Source: Nocardioides sp. R-C-SC26 (GTDB lineage: Bacteria > Actinomycetota > Actinomycetes > Propionibacteriales > Nocardioidaceae). From it: DNA of 64,000 nucleotides. The notes below the pieces were generated by a model. That model ran no database searches. It was not told the origin of the DNA and saw nothing but the letters and a program-made list of their open reading frames with translations. Of this stretch, positions 55,194-64,000 are shown in pieces. The DNA lies in the NCBI RefSeq assembly GCF_021246465.1, contig NZ_JAHRHK010000004.1, forward strand, positions 108,155-172,154, read 5' to 3'. A program made the translations under genes and the position numbers. How positions within the stretch are numbered: the first letter of the stretch is position 1; each line of letters opens with the position of its first letter.

Positions 55194-56552
55194 TCAGGAC
55201 GTCGCCGCGGGCTCGGCGGCTGCCGCATCCGAGGCGCGGGTCTCGCGGACGTCGTCCTCGGTGGCGACGGCGTCGGCAGGTGGCGTCGCCAGCCCGATCA
55301 CCACGGTGCCGATCTTGTTGCGACGCCCTGCGGTGTCCTCGGCCTCGAAGCGCAGGCCGTGGGCCTCCACGACCGACCCCGGGATGGGGACACGACCCAG
55401 GTGCTTGGCCATCAGACCGCCGACGGAGTCGATGTCCTCCTCCTCGACGTCGAAGCCGAAGAGCTCCTCGAGGTCGTCGACCGGATACCGCGAGGAGACC
55501 CGGAAGACGGGCTGGTCGTCGCTGCCCAGCGTCTCGATGTCGATCTCCTCGGCGTCGTACTCGTCGGTGATCTCGCCGACGATCTCCTCCAGCAGGTCCT
55601 CGATGGTGATCAGGCCCGCAGTGCCGCCGTACTCGTCCACGACGACGGCGATGTGCTGCCGATCGGCCTGCATCGCGGACAGCTGGGCATCGACGGCCTT
55701 CGACTCCGGCACCCAGGCGACCGGACGCATCACCTCGGCCACCTGCTGGGTGAACTCGACGTCGGGCGCCTCAAAGTCACGTCGCACGACGTCCTTGAGG
55801 TAGACGAACCCTCGGATGTCGTCGAGGTTCTCCCCCACCACCGGCATCCGCGAGTAGCCACTGCGCAGGAACAGGGAGAGCGTCTGGCGCAGGTTCTTGT
55901 AGTGCTCGATGTACACCACGTCGTTGCGGGGCACCATCACCTCGCGCACGGTGGTGTCGCCGAGCTCGAACACCGAGTGGATCATCTTCCGCTCGCCGGA
56001 CTCGATGACCGCCGAAGCCTCGGCGATGTCCACGAGCTCGCGGAGCTCGGTCTCCGTGGAGAACGGGCCTTCGCGGAACCCACGGCCCGGCGTCAAGGCG
56101 TTGCCGATCAGGATCAGCAACCGCGGGAGCGGGCCCAGTACCGCGGTGAAGACCGCGACAGGGGTCGCCGACCACAGCGCGACCGACTCCGCGTGCTGGC
56201 GCCCGAGCGTGCGCGGGCCGACACCGACCACGACGAACGACACCACGAGCATCAGGCCGACGGCGCTCAAGGCACCCGGCCAGGTGCGGTCGAGGGCATC
56301 GATGAACTGGATGGTGACCAGGACGATCGCCGAGATCTCGCACAGCAGCCGCAGCAGCAGCACCGTATTGAGGTGTCGTGGTGCATCGTCGAGCACGGCG
56401 AGGAGCCGGGTGGCACCGGGACGGCTCTCGCCTGCCAGCTCGAGCGCCCGCGCACGCGAGAACGCCGAGAGTGCCGCGTCGACCGCCGTGAGGACGCCGG
56501 CCGAGAGGACCAGCACGGTCGCGCCGACGAGCGCGAGGATGTCGCTGCTCAC
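55194..56552 (-). CDS. CNNM/CorC-type hemolysin-like protein with CBS pair (452 aa)
   Basis: N-terminal CNNM (DUF21) domain with three to four membrane segments, then two CBS domains at about 200-325 (MVPRNDVVYIEH, HIAVVVDEYGGTAGLITIEDLLEEIVGEI) and a CorC_HlyC domain at about 340-420. Members are linked to Mg2+/Co2+ homeostasis; direct transport is not proven here. Rv2366c is the positional counterpart. The GTG overlaps the ybeY stop (GTGA), which sets the start. Confidence 0.88.
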   Translation of the reverse strand: MSSDILALVGATVLVLSAGVLTAVDAALSAFSRARALELAGESRPGATRLLAVLDDAPRHLNTVLLLRLLCEISAIVLVTIQFIDALDRTWPGALSAVGLMLVVSFVVVGVGPRTLGRQHAESVALWSATPVAVFTAVLGPLPRLLILIGNALTPGRGFREGPFSTETELRELVDIAEASAVIESGERKMIHSVFELGDTTVREVMVPRNDVVYIEHYKNLRQTLSLFLRSGYSRMPVVGENLDDIRGFVYLKDVVRRDFEAPDVEFTQQVAEVMRPVAWVPESKAVDAQLSAMQADRQHIAVVVDEYGGTAGLITIEDLLEEIVGEITDEYDAEEIDIETLGSDDQPVFRVSSRYPVDDLEELFGFDVEEEDIDSVGGLMAKHLGRVPIPGSVVEAHGLRFEAEDTAGRRNKIGTVVIGLATPPADAVATEDDVRETRASDAAAAEPAATS

Positions 56553-57010
56553 GCGGGCGCCGCCAGGGCCCGCCAACTCGCCAGCAGGTCGTCCTGGAGG
56601 CCGAACATCTCGCGATGCTCCTCCGGTTCGGCGTGGTCGTAGCCGAGCAGATGCAGGATCCCGTGGACCGTGAGGAGCTCGATCTCGGCAAGGGTCCCGT
56701 GGCCGGCGGCCTCGCCCTGGCGCTCCGCGACCGCAGGGCAGAGCACGAGGTCGCCGAGCACGCCCTCCTCGGGCTCCTCGTCGAGCAACCCGGGCCGCAA
56801 CTCGTCCATCGGGAAGGCGAGGACGTCGGTCGGGCCCTCCTTCTCCATCCACTGCTCGTTGAGCTCGGCGATGGTCGCCTCGTCGACGGCCTTGATGCAC
56901 AGCTCCGCACCCGGGTGGACGCGCATCCGCTCCATCACGAAGCGGCTGAGGTCGGACAGATGCCGGACGTCGAGCCCGTGGCCGGACTCGTCGAGGATCT
57001 CGATGCTCAT
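56549..57010 (-). CDS. ybeY: rRNA maturation RNase YbeY (153 aa)
   Basis: Single-strand endoribonuclease for 16S rRNA 3' end maturation and ribosome quality control. The zinc motif H3xH5xH is HGILHLLGYDH with His116, His120 and His126. GDLVLCP lies upstream as usual. Length standard. ATG overlaps the phoH stop by 4 nt, so phoH-ybeY-CNNM form a coupled operon. Confidence 0.94.
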   Translation of the reverse strand: MSIEILDESGHGLDVRHLSDLSRFVMERMRVHPGAELCIKAVDEATIAELNEQWMEKEGPTDVLAFPMDELRPGLLDEEPEEGVLGDLVLCPAVAERQGEAAGHGTLAEIELLTVHGILHLLGYDHAEPEEHREMFGLQDDLLASWRALAAPA

Positions 57011-58083
57011 GAACGCATCGTCCCGCTCGCCCCGCGGCGCTGGTCCTCGCGGGCGCCGCCCCGGCCCTGCTCGGCCTGCGCCGAGCCGTCCTCGTACTCG
57101 TCGTAGGCCGCGACGATCCGCCCGACCAGCCGGTGGCGGACGACGTCGTGGGTGGTCAGGCGCTGGAAGGAGATGTCCTCGATGCCGTCGAGGATGTCCT
57201 GGATGACGCGCAGGCCGGACTTCTGGCCATTCGGCAGGTCGGTCTGGGTGGCGTCGCCGGTCACCACGATCTTCGAGCCGAAGCCGAGGCGGGTCAGGAA
57301 CATCTTCATCTGCTCGGGCGTGGTGTTCTGCGCCTCGTCGAGGATGACGAACGCGTCGTTGAGCGTGCGTCCACGCATGAACGCCAGCGGCGCGACCTCG
57401 ATGGTGCCGGCGGCCATCAGCTTGGGGATCGTCTCCGGGTCGATCATGTCGTGCAGCGCGTCGTAGAGCGGGCGCAGGTAGGGGTCGATCTTCTCCCCCA
57501 GCGTTCCGGGCAGGAACCCGAGTCGCTCTCCGGCCTCCACGGCCGGGCGGGTCAGGATGATGCGGTTCACCTGCTTGCCCTGCAGCGCCTGCACGGCCTT
57601 GGCCATCGCCAGATAGGTCTTCCCCGTGCCGGCGGGGCCGATGCCGAACGTGATGGTGTGCTTGTCGATCGAGTCGACGTAGCGCTTCTGGTTGAGCGTC
57701 TTGGGGCGGATCGATCGGCCGCGGTTGCTCAAGATGTTGAGGGAGAGCACGTCGGCAGGTCGCTCGGTGGTCTCGGCGCGGAGCATCTGCAGTACTCGTT
57801 CGACGGTCTCGGGCGAGACCCCCTGCCCCGTGCGGATGATGGTGACGAGCTCGTCGAGCAGCCGCTCGACGAGCGCGATCTCGCTGGGCTCGCCGCGCAG
57901 GGTCACGCGGTTGCCACGCACGTGGACCTCGGCGTCGAAGCTCCTCTCGATGAGCGCGAGGTGCTCGTCGCCCGCGCCCAGGAGGCTGACCATGTCGATG
58001 CTGCTCGGGACGACGACCGTGTGACGAGTCTGGAGATCCCCCGTCGAGGCGGAGTCTGGAGTACCGGTGCTGCTCTGGTTCAT
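57007..58083 (-). CDS. phoH: PhoH family ATPase (358 aa)
   Basis: PhoH1-type P-loop ATPase. N-terminal KH-like region (about 45-85), then Walker A GPAGTGKT at residues 149-156 and Walker B VILDEAQN near 250, with [11 protein letters not shown] following. Thought to act in RNA metabolism together with YbeY. The C-terminal 35 residues are charged and variable. First gene of the ybeY operon (Rv2368c-like). Confidence 0.93.
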   Translation of the reverse strand: MNQSSTGTPDSASTGDLQTRHTVVVPSSIDMVSLLGAGDEHLALIERSFDAEVHVRGNRVTLRGEPSEIALVERLLDELVTIIRTGQGVSPETVERVLQMLRAETTERPADVLSLNILSNRGRSIRPKTLNQKRYVDSIDKHTITFGIGPAGTGKTYLAMAKAVQALQGKQVNRIILTRPAVEAGERLGFLPGTLGEKIDPYLRPLYDALHDMIDPETIPKLMAAGTIEVAPLAFMRGRTLNDAFVILDEAQNTTPEQMKMFLTRLGFGSKIVVTGDATQTDLPNGQKSGLRVIQDILDGIEDISFQRLTTHDVVRHRLVGRIVAAYDEYEDGSAQAEQGRGGAREDQRRGASGTMRS

Positions 58084-58177
58084 GGATGCCCCGGCCGGGG
58101 CGGCCTTCCGTGCGGAGATGAGGTCTCCATGCTACGCGGCACCGCCGACGGGGCCTACCGAGTTCCTGCGCGCGGCC

Positions 58178-58542
58178 TCAGCCCGGCGGCCAGGTCAGGT
58201 CGCGTCCGGCGACCACGTGGAGGTGGGCGTGGAAGACGGTCTGGCCGGCCTCGGCGCCGGTGTTGAAGACCAGGCGGTACGCACCCGCGTACCCCGCGTC
58301 GGTCGCGATGGCGTCGGCGGCGCGGGTCAGCTGGGGGGGCGGCGCGGCTCGGGGGGGGGGCCGGGCCCCGCCCCCCCCGTCTCTGCCGCGTTCGCGTAGT
58401 GGTCACGGGGAACGACGAGCACGTGCAGGGGCGCCTGCGGGTTGATGTCGCGGAAGGCCACCGTGCGCTCGGTGCTGTGCACCACCTCCGCCGGGATCGC
58501 ACCCGCGACGATCTTGCAGAACAGGCAGTCGGAGTCACTCAC
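58178..58542 (-). pseudogene. HIT family hydrolase, frame broken in a GC homopolymer tract
   Basis: The first part encodes MSDSDCLFCKIVAGAIPAEV and [17 protein letters not shown]. The last part, in another frame, encodes [17 protein letters not shown] and the catalytic histidine triad [18 protein letters not shown]. Between them (58334-58380) are runs of 7 G, 10 G and 8 C, and the frame shifts. Total length 365 nt is not a multiple of three. Restoring the frame would give a normal HIT protein of about 120 aa that hydrolyses nucleotide-linked substrates. Either a sequencing/assembly error or a real slippage mutation. GTG start with TACGGT 7 nt upstream. Confidence 0.8.
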
Positions 58543-58549
58543 GTCCGCC

Positions 58550-58555
58550 ACCGTA
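58550..58555 (-). promoter_or_regulatory. Candidate -10 (TACGGT) of the HIT gene
   Basis: Minus-strand TACGGT, 7 nt from the GTG. Confidence 0.4.
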
Positions 58556-58591
58556 GCCCTGGTCGACCCGCCAACCACGGCAGCAGCCCGT

Positions 58592-59950
58592 TCAGTCGCG
58601 ATCGGGGGTCGGCTGCGTGCCGTCCCGCCAGGCGAAGACCTCCATCTGGTCGGAGGCGTCGCCCGGCACCAAGTTCTGGGCGTACGACTCGTAGACCAGC
58701 GTGTGGCCGTCGCCGCTGATCGCCACCGACGACGTCGCGCTCCACGTCGTCCCGCCCGCACCGGTGGGCCCCTGCGATGCCCGCTGCACCACTCCGGTCG
58801 CGAGGTCCTTCACGAAGGCGTCCGGCTGTCCCTCGTCGTCACCGGCCACGAGGTCGCCTGCGGCGGACCCGAACCCGAGGTGGCGACCCGAGCGCGACAG
58901 GCTCGGCAGGTAGCTCTCCGACTCGCCGTCGGTGACCTGGACGACCCGCTGGGTGCGCAGGTCGAGACGGTAGATCTGCGGGATCGCGTGGTCGCCCGGC
59001 AGGTAGGCCGCACACGAGCTGAAGGCGACGTAGCGGCCGTTGCCCGAGATGGTCGGACGACCGGCGCTGCCGGCGGGTACCGGCTGGCACGGCGCCCGGC
59101 CCGGCTCACGATGGACCTCCCGCGTCGTGCCCGCCACCAGGTCCCGGACCCAGAGCTGCCGGTCCTGGCCGAAGGTGACGAGGCGACCATCGTCGCTGAT
59201 GTCGCCGTTGAGCATGTTGCCGACGATGTCCTTGCCGGTCTTCGGCGCGAGAGAGGCCTGCTGTGTCCGCCCACGCCGCAGGTCGCGGACGTAGACGTCC
59301 TCGGTGCGGTCGCGGTCGGTCGGCGCGAGCCGAGCGAAGGTCTGGATCGAGACGAAGCGGCCGTTGCCCGAGATCACGGGAGCGAAGCTGTTGCCGCCCG
59401 CCTTGCCGCCCGGCACTCGACCACGCTGGTCGACGGAGGCGAGGGTGATCCCGCCACGCGCGGCGTACATGTCGCGCACGACGACGTCCAGGTACTTCGA
59501 GCCCGTGCCCTCGACGAGGTTCGTCGCCATGGTCGTGAAGGCCACGAAGCGGCCGTCACCGGACACGGTCGGCTCGAAGCTCGCGTCGTTGCCGACGGTC
59601 CGGCCACGAGCGCTGACGAGGATGGTGATGCGGTCCTGGGTGTCGCGCAGGTAGACGTCGTCGGTGCCGTTGCGGTCCCACGGCACCAGCGCGGCGTCGG
59701 TGGAGAACGCGACCCAGCGACCGTCGTAGGAGGTGACCGACGCCGACGAGCTCGCCCGGCTCTTGCCACCGTGCTGGGCGTCGCTGCCGTTGACCAGGGC
59801 GACCTGCTCGTTGACCGGCACACCGGACGGCGGCGCGGCGATGGCGGCGCCGGCGCCGAGCCCGAAGCCCAGTACGGCGATCGCGCCGAGCGATCCGGTG
59901 CGGGCCGCGGCACGACGGAGCACGGTGGCGGGCGGGTGAACGGCGGTCAT
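58592..59950 (-). CDS. Secreted TolB-like beta-propeller protein (452 aa)
   Basis: Signal peptide (residues about 1-40, GAGAAIAAPPSG) followed by repeated WD40-like/PD40 blades: VTSYDGRWVAFSTDA, VSGDGRFVAFTTMATNLV, ISGNGRFVSIQTFARL, ISDDGRLVTFGQ, ISGNGRYVAFSSCA, LSRSGRHLGFGS and ISGDGHTLVYESYA, seven in all. Probably an extracytoplasmic propeller for protein binding; function unknown. ATG with AGAGGAA 5 nt upstream, a clear Shine-Dalgarno. It sits inside the conserved rsmE-HIT-phoH block. Confidence 0.8.
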   Translation of the reverse strand: MTAVHPPATVLRRAAARTGSLGAIAVLGFGLGAGAAIAAPPSGVPVNEQVALVNGSDAQHGGKSRASSSASVTSYDGRWVAFSTDAALVPWDRNGTDDVYLRDTQDRITILVSARGRTVGNDASFEPTVSGDGRFVAFTTMATNLVEGTGSKYLDVVVRDMYAARGGITLASVDQRGRVPGGKAGGNSFAPVISGNGRFVSIQTFARLAPTDRDRTEDVYVRDLRRGRTQQASLAPKTGKDIVGNMLNGDISDDGRLVTFGQDRQLWVRDLVAGTTREVHREPGRAPCQPVPAGSAGRPTISGNGRYVAFSSCAAYLPGDHAIPQIYRLDLRTQRVVQVTDGESESYLPSLSRSGRHLGFGSAAGDLVAGDDEGQPDAFVKDLATGVVQRASQGPTGAGGTTWSATSSVAISGDGHTLVYESYAQNLVPGDASDQMEVFAWRDGTQPTPDRD

Positions 59951-60210
59951 GGTGTTTCCTCTGGTCTGAGCCGGGTGTGGTCGCGGTCGCGAACACCCCC
60001 CAGACGCACCGCCGCCCGCGAAGGTTGCAACCGGCCTCGGACCGTCGCAGCCGCGCAGCCGCTGGACCGGCGCGAGGTGGACGGCGATCGGTGTCGTGCA
60101 CGCCCGGCGCGGTCCGAAGGGCGGCGGGCCCGGGACGATCGAGACGACAGCTGCCCGACACGCACCGCGTCGTCGCGGACTCCTGCCCGCCGGGCTGTGA
60201 CTATGGAGCC
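59951..60210. other. Divergent intergenic region, 260 nt
   Basis: Between the TolB-like gene and the GerMN lipoprotein. It contains GACTAT 6 nt before the lipoprotein ATG as a possible -10. I see no clear repeat or RNA element in the rest. Confidence 0.4.
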
Positions 60211-61113
60211 ATGCGTACCTCCATTCGCACCGCCACGGCGGCGCTCAGCCTGCCGCTCGCTCTCGCCGTCCTGACCGCGTGCGGCGACGACACCGAGCCC
60301 ACCGCCACCGACGGCGGCACCACGTCGCCGTCGAACAGCGCGTCAGGCTCGCCGACGCCGTCCGCGTCGGAGAACGCGACCGGCGGTGGCGACAGCACCG
60401 TGGTGGCACCGGTGTACTTCGTCACCGACACCCCGATGGGCGCGCGCCTGGCGCGTGAGTTCCGCCGCGTCGACGCCGACGACCCGTTGGAGGAGGCCGC
60501 CGAGCTCCTGGTCGACGGCGACGCGCTGGACCCCGACTACCGCACGCTGCTCGGCGGCATCTCGATCGACTCCATCGAGCACACCGACGCCGGCTTCGTC
60601 GTCGAGCTCGACGAGGACTCCATGACCTCGGACAAGGCGATGAGTCCGGGAGACGCGGCGCTCGCCGTCCAGTCGCTGGTCTACACGCTGCAGGGCACCG
60701 ACCAGGAACGCGACCCCGTGCTGGTCACCGTCGACGGAACCCCGGTGCGGCTCTTCGAGCAGCCGACCGACACCGGCGTCCAGGCCGCGGACCAGCTCGA
60801 CGTGCTGAGCCTGGTCAACATCACGGTGCCCGAGTCAGGAGCCACGCTGTCGGGCACCTTCACCGCCGAGGGTCTGGCCAGCTCGTTCGAGGCCACGGTG
60901 CCGTGGGAGATCCGCGACGCCGACGACGCCGTCGTCCTCGACGGCTTCTCGACCGCCGAGGGTTGGATGGACGGTCTCTACCCCTGGACGAGCGAGGTCG
61001 ACGTCTCCACGTTGGCGCCGGGCGAGTACACCTTCATCGCACGCACCGACGACCCGTCGGACGGCGAAGGTCCCGGACCCTTCGAGGACACCAAGGTCTT
61101 CACGGTCTCCTGA
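60211..61113 (+). CDS. GerMN/Gmad2 domain lipoprotein (300 aa)
   Basis: Signal peptide with lipobox LTAC (Cys24), a Thr/Ser/Pro linker to about residue 60, then a GerMN domain (VAPVYFVTDTPMGARLAREFRRVDADDPLEEAAELLVDG at about 64-102) and a C-terminal Gmad2 immunoglobulin-like domain (NITVPESGATLSGTFTAEG, FEATVPWEIRDADDAVVLDGFSTAEGWMD). These domains occur in envelope proteins of non-sporulating actinobacteria too. Extracytoplasmic, function unknown. Monocistronic, closed by a strong hairpin. Confidence 0.85.
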   Translation: MRTSIRTATAALSLPLALAVLTACGDDTEPTATDGGTTSPSNSASGSPTPSASENATGGGDSTVVAPVYFVTDTPMGARLAREFRRVDADDPLEEAAELLVDGDALDPDYRTLLGGISIDSIEHTDAGFVVELDEDSMTSDKAMSPGDAALAVQSLVYTLQGTDQERDPVLVTVDGTPVRLFEQPTDTGVQAADQLDVLSLVNITVPESGATLSGTFTAEGLASSFEATVPWEIRDADDAVVLDGFSTAEGWMDGLYPWTSEVDVSTLAPGEYTFIARTDDPSDGEGPGPFEDTKVFTVS

Positions 61114-61150
61114 CGCACCCGTGCCGAGCGCGTGCCGCGCGTTCTCGTCT

Positions 61151-61191
61151 GGCCTGAGCCTCGCATCACCGACTGACGTCAGGCTCAGGCC
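61151..61191. terminator. Bidirectional hairpin terminator
   Basis: GGCCTGAGCCT and AGGCTCAGGCC form an 11-bp perfect stem with a 19-nt loop. The rsmE stop codon lies inside the right arm. Confidence 0.8.
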
Positions 61192-61922
61192 CACCGGTTC
61201 GTACGGCTCAGCAGCGCGGCGACCGCCGCGACGCCGGCGGTCGAGGTGCGCAGCACCTCCGTGCCCAGACGCACCGTGACCGCACCGGCCTCGGCGAAGG
61301 TCTCGAGTTCGCCGGCGGTCAGTCCGCCCTCGGGACCCACCACGACCACGAAGGGGCCGTGGCCGAGCCCGACGTCGGCCAGGCGGGCGGTGCCGCTCTC
61401 GTGGAGGACGACGGCCGTGGGTGCCTCGGCGATCACGGCCGCCACCTCGGTCGTGGTCGCGAGTGCGTCGACCACCGGATGCCAGCTGCGGCGTGCCTGC
61501 TTGGCGGCCTCGCGCGCGGTCGAACGCCACTTCGCGTGCGACTTCTCTGCCCGCTCGCCGCGCCAGACGGCCACCGATCGATCCGCGGCCCAGGGAATGA
61601 TCCGGCCGACGCCGATCTCGGTCAGCACCTCGACGGCGAGCTCACCGCGGTCGCCCTTCGGAAGCGCCTGCACCACCGTCACCGCCGGCAGCGGAGCGGC
61701 GTCCTGGCGCACCTGCAGGGCGCGAGCGTCGAACGTGCGCTTCGCGGTGTGGGTGATCTCGGCGACGACGACGTGGCCGACGCCGTCGGTCAGCAGGACC
61801 TGCTCCCCCACCCGGAGACGTCGCACCGCCACGGCATGGTGGGCCTCCTCGCCGTCGACCGTGACGAGGTCGCCGATTCGGACGCCGTCGAGATCGGGGA
61901 CGAGGTGGGTCGGGAGCGACAT
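61185..61922 (-). CDS. rsmE: 16S rRNA m3U1498 methyltransferase RsmE (245 aa)
   Basis: SPOUT-class methyltransferase. N-terminal PUA-like domain (HHAVAVRRLRVGEQV) and C-terminal knotted domain with ALPKGDRGELAVEVLTEIGV, RWRSTAREAAKQARR-type stretch, VVVVGPEGGLTAGELE and VRLGTEVLRTSTAGVAAVA for SAM binding. Standard length. Starts 21 nt after dnaJ on the same strand, as in M. tuberculosis Rv2372c-Rv2373c. Confidence 0.94.
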   Translation of the reverse strand: MSLPTHLVPDLDGVRIGDLVTVDGEEAHHAVAVRRLRVGEQVLLTDGVGHVVVAEITHTAKRTFDARALQVRQDAAPLPAVTVVQALPKGDRGELAVEVLTEIGVGRIIPWAADRSVAVWRGERAEKSHAKWRSTAREAAKQARRSWHPVVDALATTTEVAAVIAEAPTAVVLHESGTARLADVGLGHGPFVVVVGPEGGLTAGELETFAEAGAVTVRLGTEVLRTSTAGVAAVAALLSRTNRWA

Positions 61923-61943
61923 CGCTGGTGATCGACCTGGCGA

Positions 61944-63092
61944 TCAGTGACCGAAGAGTCGGCCGAACACCGACTTCTGCTGCGCCTTGACCTGCCCGTC
62001 GGGACGCTCCTCCTCGCGGATCGCGGCGAGCTCGCGCAGCAGCTCCTCCTGCCGCGGGTCCAGGCGCGTGGGCGTCTCGACGACGACCGTGACGATCAGG
62101 TCCCCGCGGCCGCCGCGGAGCCCGGGCACACCGAACCCGCGGAGCACCTGTTCGGTGCCCGACTGCGTGCCGGGACGGACCTCCAGATCGAAGTCGGTCT
62201 CGAGCTCGCTCTCGGCGGCATCGGCGACATCGGCCTCGAGCAGCGGCAGGGTCACGGTCGTGCCGAGGGCCGCCGCCGTCATCGGCAGGGTCACCGTGGT
62301 GTGAAGGTCGCTGCCGTGACGGGTGAAGGTCTCGTGCGGCAGCACCTGGATCTCGACGTAGAGGTCGCCGGCAGGCCCACCGCCGGGCCCGACCTCGCCC
62401 TGCTCGGCCAACTGGACGCGCGTGCCGGTGTCGACCCCTGCCGGGATCTTCACGGTGAGCGAACGGCGCGCGCGCACCCGGCCGTCGCCGGCGCACTCGC
62501 GGCAGGGCTCGGGAATGATCGATCCGAAGCCCCGGCACGCCGCACATGGCCGCAGCGTGCGGACCTCGCCGAGGAAGGACCGCTGGACGTGCGCGACCTC
62601 GCCCTGGCCACGGCACGTCTCGCACGGCACCGGGTGGGAGCCGGACGCCGCACCGGAACCGGTGCACGTCGTGCAGGTGACCGCGGTGTCGACGTTGAGT
62701 TCCCGTGCGACGCCGAAGGCCGCCTCGGCCAGATCGATCTCGATCCGGATCAGGGCGTCCTGGCCGCGCCGCACGCGCGAACGCGGGCCCCGCCCGTTGC
62801 CGCCGGCAGCGCCGCCGAAGAACGCGTCCATGATGTCGGTGAACGAGAAGCCCGCGCCCTGACCGAAACCGCCCTGGCCGAACGGGTCGCCGCCGCGGTC
62901 GTAGGAAGCCCGCTTCTGGGGGTCGCTCAGCACCTCGTAGGCCTGGGAGACGGCCTTGAACTTCTCCTGGCTCTCCGGGTCGGGGTTCACGTCGGGGTGC
63001 AGCTGCCGTGCGAGCCGGCGGTAGGCCTTCTTGATGCTGTCGGCGTCCGCGTCACGGTCCACGCCGAGCAGGTCGTACAGGTCTTGACTCAC
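61944..63092 (-). CDS. dnaJ: Chaperone DnaJ (382 aa, DnaJ2-type)
   Basis: Hsp40 co-chaperone of DnaK. J-domain with HPD at residues 32-34, a Gly/Phe-rich region at about 67-100, and four CxxCxGxG zinc repeats (Cys140/143, 157/160, 183/186, 197/200). The C-terminal substrate-binding domain follows. All key residues present. GTG at 63092 with GAAGGA 9 nt upstream. Its partner hrcA upstream makes this the HrcA-linked DnaJ2 rather than the one in the dnaK operon. Confidence 0.95.
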   Translation of the reverse strand: MSQDLYDLLGVDRDADADSIKKAYRRLARQLHPDVNPDPESQEKFKAVSQAYEVLSDPQKRASYDRGGDPFGQGGFGQGAGFSFTDIMDAFFGGAAGGNGRGPRSRVRRGQDALIRIEIDLAEAAFGVARELNVDTAVTCTTCTGSGAASGSHPVPCETCRGQGEVAHVQRSFLGEVRTLRPCAACRGFGSIIPEPCRECAGDGRVRARRSLTVKIPAGVDTGTRVQLAEQGEVGPGGGPAGDLYVEIQVLPHETFTRHGSDLHTTVTLPMTAAALGTTVTLPLLEADVADAAESELETDFDLEVRPGTQSGTEQVLRGFGVPGLRGGRGDLIVTVVVETPTRLDPRQEELLRELAAIREEERPDGQVKAQQKSVFGRLFGH

Positions 63093-63156
63093 GAGATTGC
63101 GTCCTTCGTCTTCACTCGATGCAGTGTCTGGTGGCGGTCGGGGCCGCCGGCGTGGA

Positions 63157-64000
63157 TCAACCCTCGTCGAGGATCCGCGAGACGTAGCGGGCGACGGCGC
63201 GCACCGCCGCCATCGTGCTCGGGTAGTCCATCCGGGTCGGTCCGACGACGCCGAGCGTGGCCAGCGACTGGGCGCCTGGCCCGTACCCGGTCGCGACCAC
63301 GCTGGTGGAGGCGAGCTCCTGGATCGGGCCCTCGGCTCCGATCCGCACCGTGACCGCGCCGCCCGTCGTGGCTTCGCCCAGCAGCCGGAGCAGGACGACG
63401 TGCTCCTCCAGGGCCTCCAGGAGAGGGCGCACGGCAGAGTCGAAGGAGTCGCCGTAGCGCGCGAGGTTCGCCGTTCCACCCACGGCGATCCGCTCGGTCG
63501 AGCGCTCGTCGAGGATCGCGTCGGCCAGCGCTGCCACCACGCCCTCGGCTGCCGGTCTCGCCTCGGGACGGCTGAACTCCGAGACCGCCGCCAAGGCGTC
63601 GACGGCGGTGCCGACCCCCTGGCCGACACAGGTCAGCAGCAATCGGGACCGGAGCTCGGCGAGGTCGGATTCGGGAAGGTCCTGGCCGAGCTCGACGACA
63701 CGCTGCTCGACACGGCCCGTGCTGAGGATCAGCACCACGAGCAGACGGTTGGGGGCGAGCGCGACCAGCTCGACGTGCCGCACTGTCGACCGCGACAGCG
63801 TGGGGTACTGCACGACGGCGACCTGCCGGGTCAGCTGCGAGAGCAGCCGCACCGACCGCTGCACCACGTCGTCGAGATCGATCGCGCCGTCGAGGAACGT
63901 CTGGATCGCACGCTTCTCCGCGGCGCTGAGCGGCTTCACGGTGGCCAGCTGATCCACGAAGAGGCGATAGCCCTTGTCGGTCGGGACCCGGCCGGCGCTG
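63157..64000 (-). CDS. hrcA: Heat-inducible transcription repressor HrcA, 5' part outside the window
   Basis: Repressor of chaperone genes through CIRCE operators. Visible are the end of the winged-helix domain ([18 protein letters not shown], at the window edge) and the whole GAF-like dimerisation domain, including [36 protein letters not shown] and [25 protein letters not shown] at the C-terminus. About 60-75 residues of the N-terminus are missing beyond the right edge, so the promoter and any CIRCE element cannot be seen. Ends 64 nt before dnaJ. Confidence 0.93.
   Translation of the reverse strand, partial: SAGRVPTDKGYRLFVDQLATVKPLSAAEKRAIQTFLDGAIDLDDVVQRSVRLLSQLTRQVAVVQYPTLSRSTVRHVELVALAPNRLLVVLILSTGRVEQRVVELGQDLPESDLAELRSRLLLTCVGQGVGTAVDALAAVSEFSRPEARPAAEGVVAALADAILDERSTERIAVGGTANLARYGDSFDSAVRPLLEALEEHVVLLRLLGEATTGGAVTVRIGAEGPIQELASTSVVATGYGPGAQSLATLGVVGPTRMDYPSTMAAVRAVARYVSRILDEG

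Noticed and set aside
58334..58380. Possible terminator hairpin from G and C runs
   Set aside because: It lies inside the HIT coding region between two conserved protein segments, so it is better read as a sequence error or slippage tract.
63093..63156. Possible CIRCE operator between hrcA and dnaJ
   Set aside because: No TTAGCACTC-type inverted repeat is present in these 64 nt. A CIRCE, if any, would lie upstream of hrcA outside the window.

Overview
The window is very GC-rich, has strong G/C preference at third codon positions, uses many GTG starts, and carries actinobacterial marker genes (sepH, DUF3093, DUF3159, DUF3710, DUF4193, ferrochelatase, a zur-uppS-recO block and an hrcA-dnaJ-rsmE-phoH-ybeY-era block). 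Gene order in several stretches follows the order I know from Mycobacterium tuberculosis (Rv0241c-Rv0243, Rv2689c-Rv2701c, Rv2359-Rv2374c). The overall set looks most like a Nocardioides-type member of the Propionibacteriales. That placement is inference. This is chromosomal housekeeping sequence. I see no prophage, insertion sequence, CRISPR array, tRNA or rRNA.

Layout. Positions 1-4200 hold an ABC ATPase, a hypothetical gene, serB, a SixA-like phosphatase and a membrane protein. Positions 4200-9900 hold a lipid block: a thiolase divergent from fabG4 and a MaoC dehydratase, then tesB and a PAC2 protein. Positions 9950-17750 hold a short repeat cluster, a membrane-anchored metallopeptidase overlapping dxs, an SMP-30 and a Nudix protein, a GH18-like protein, DUF3105, a thiamine-binding protein and a lipoprotein. 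Aconitase (17.8-20.5 kb) faces a three-gene ABC-2 exporter. Positions 23.4-28 kb hold a TrmA-type RNA methyltransferase, a KimA-like permease and two TrkA-like subunits, which together look like a potassium module. Positions 28-33.8 kb run DUF3159/OB-fold/DUF3710/dut, DUF3093, DUF4235, DUF4193, inositol monophosphatase and hemH. sepH and a two-domain fatty acyl-CoA reductase follow. Positions 37.1-40.4 kb hold a self-contained zinc module, znuA-znuC-znuB-zur. Then come uppS, recO, an orphan PAS histidine kinase, leuA with a leader peptide, a TMEM165-type manganese exporter behind a yybP-ykoY-like riboswitch, a flavodoxin-like gene and two tandem septum-formation-family lipoproteins. The last 14 kb is the conserved era-ybeY-phoH-HIT-rsmE-dnaJ-hrcA block on the minus strand. 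It is interrupted by a siderophore-interacting protein and a tmsA/tmsB pair for 10-methyl branched fatty acids. hrcA runs off the right edge.

Expression logic visible in the sequence. About twenty genes start 6-9 nt downstream of a TANNNT hexamer with no Shine-Dalgarno, which is the layout of leaderless transcripts. I used it to choose several starts (Nudix, kimA-like, dut, hemH, znuA). Many operons are translationally coupled through ATGA or GTGA overlaps. Convergent pairs are separated by long perfect hairpins.

Most interesting items: two Zur boxes covering the znuA promoter and start codon; a roughly 110-160 bp dispersed repeat with imperfect terminal inverted repeats, one copy abutting a promoter -10; a nested 30-bp palindrome after trkA; the leuA leader peptide and the manganese riboswitch lying back to back; a MarR-type palindrome upstream of aconitase; a HIT gene broken in a homopolymer tract; and a cytidine-deaminase-like protein lacking its catalytic residues.
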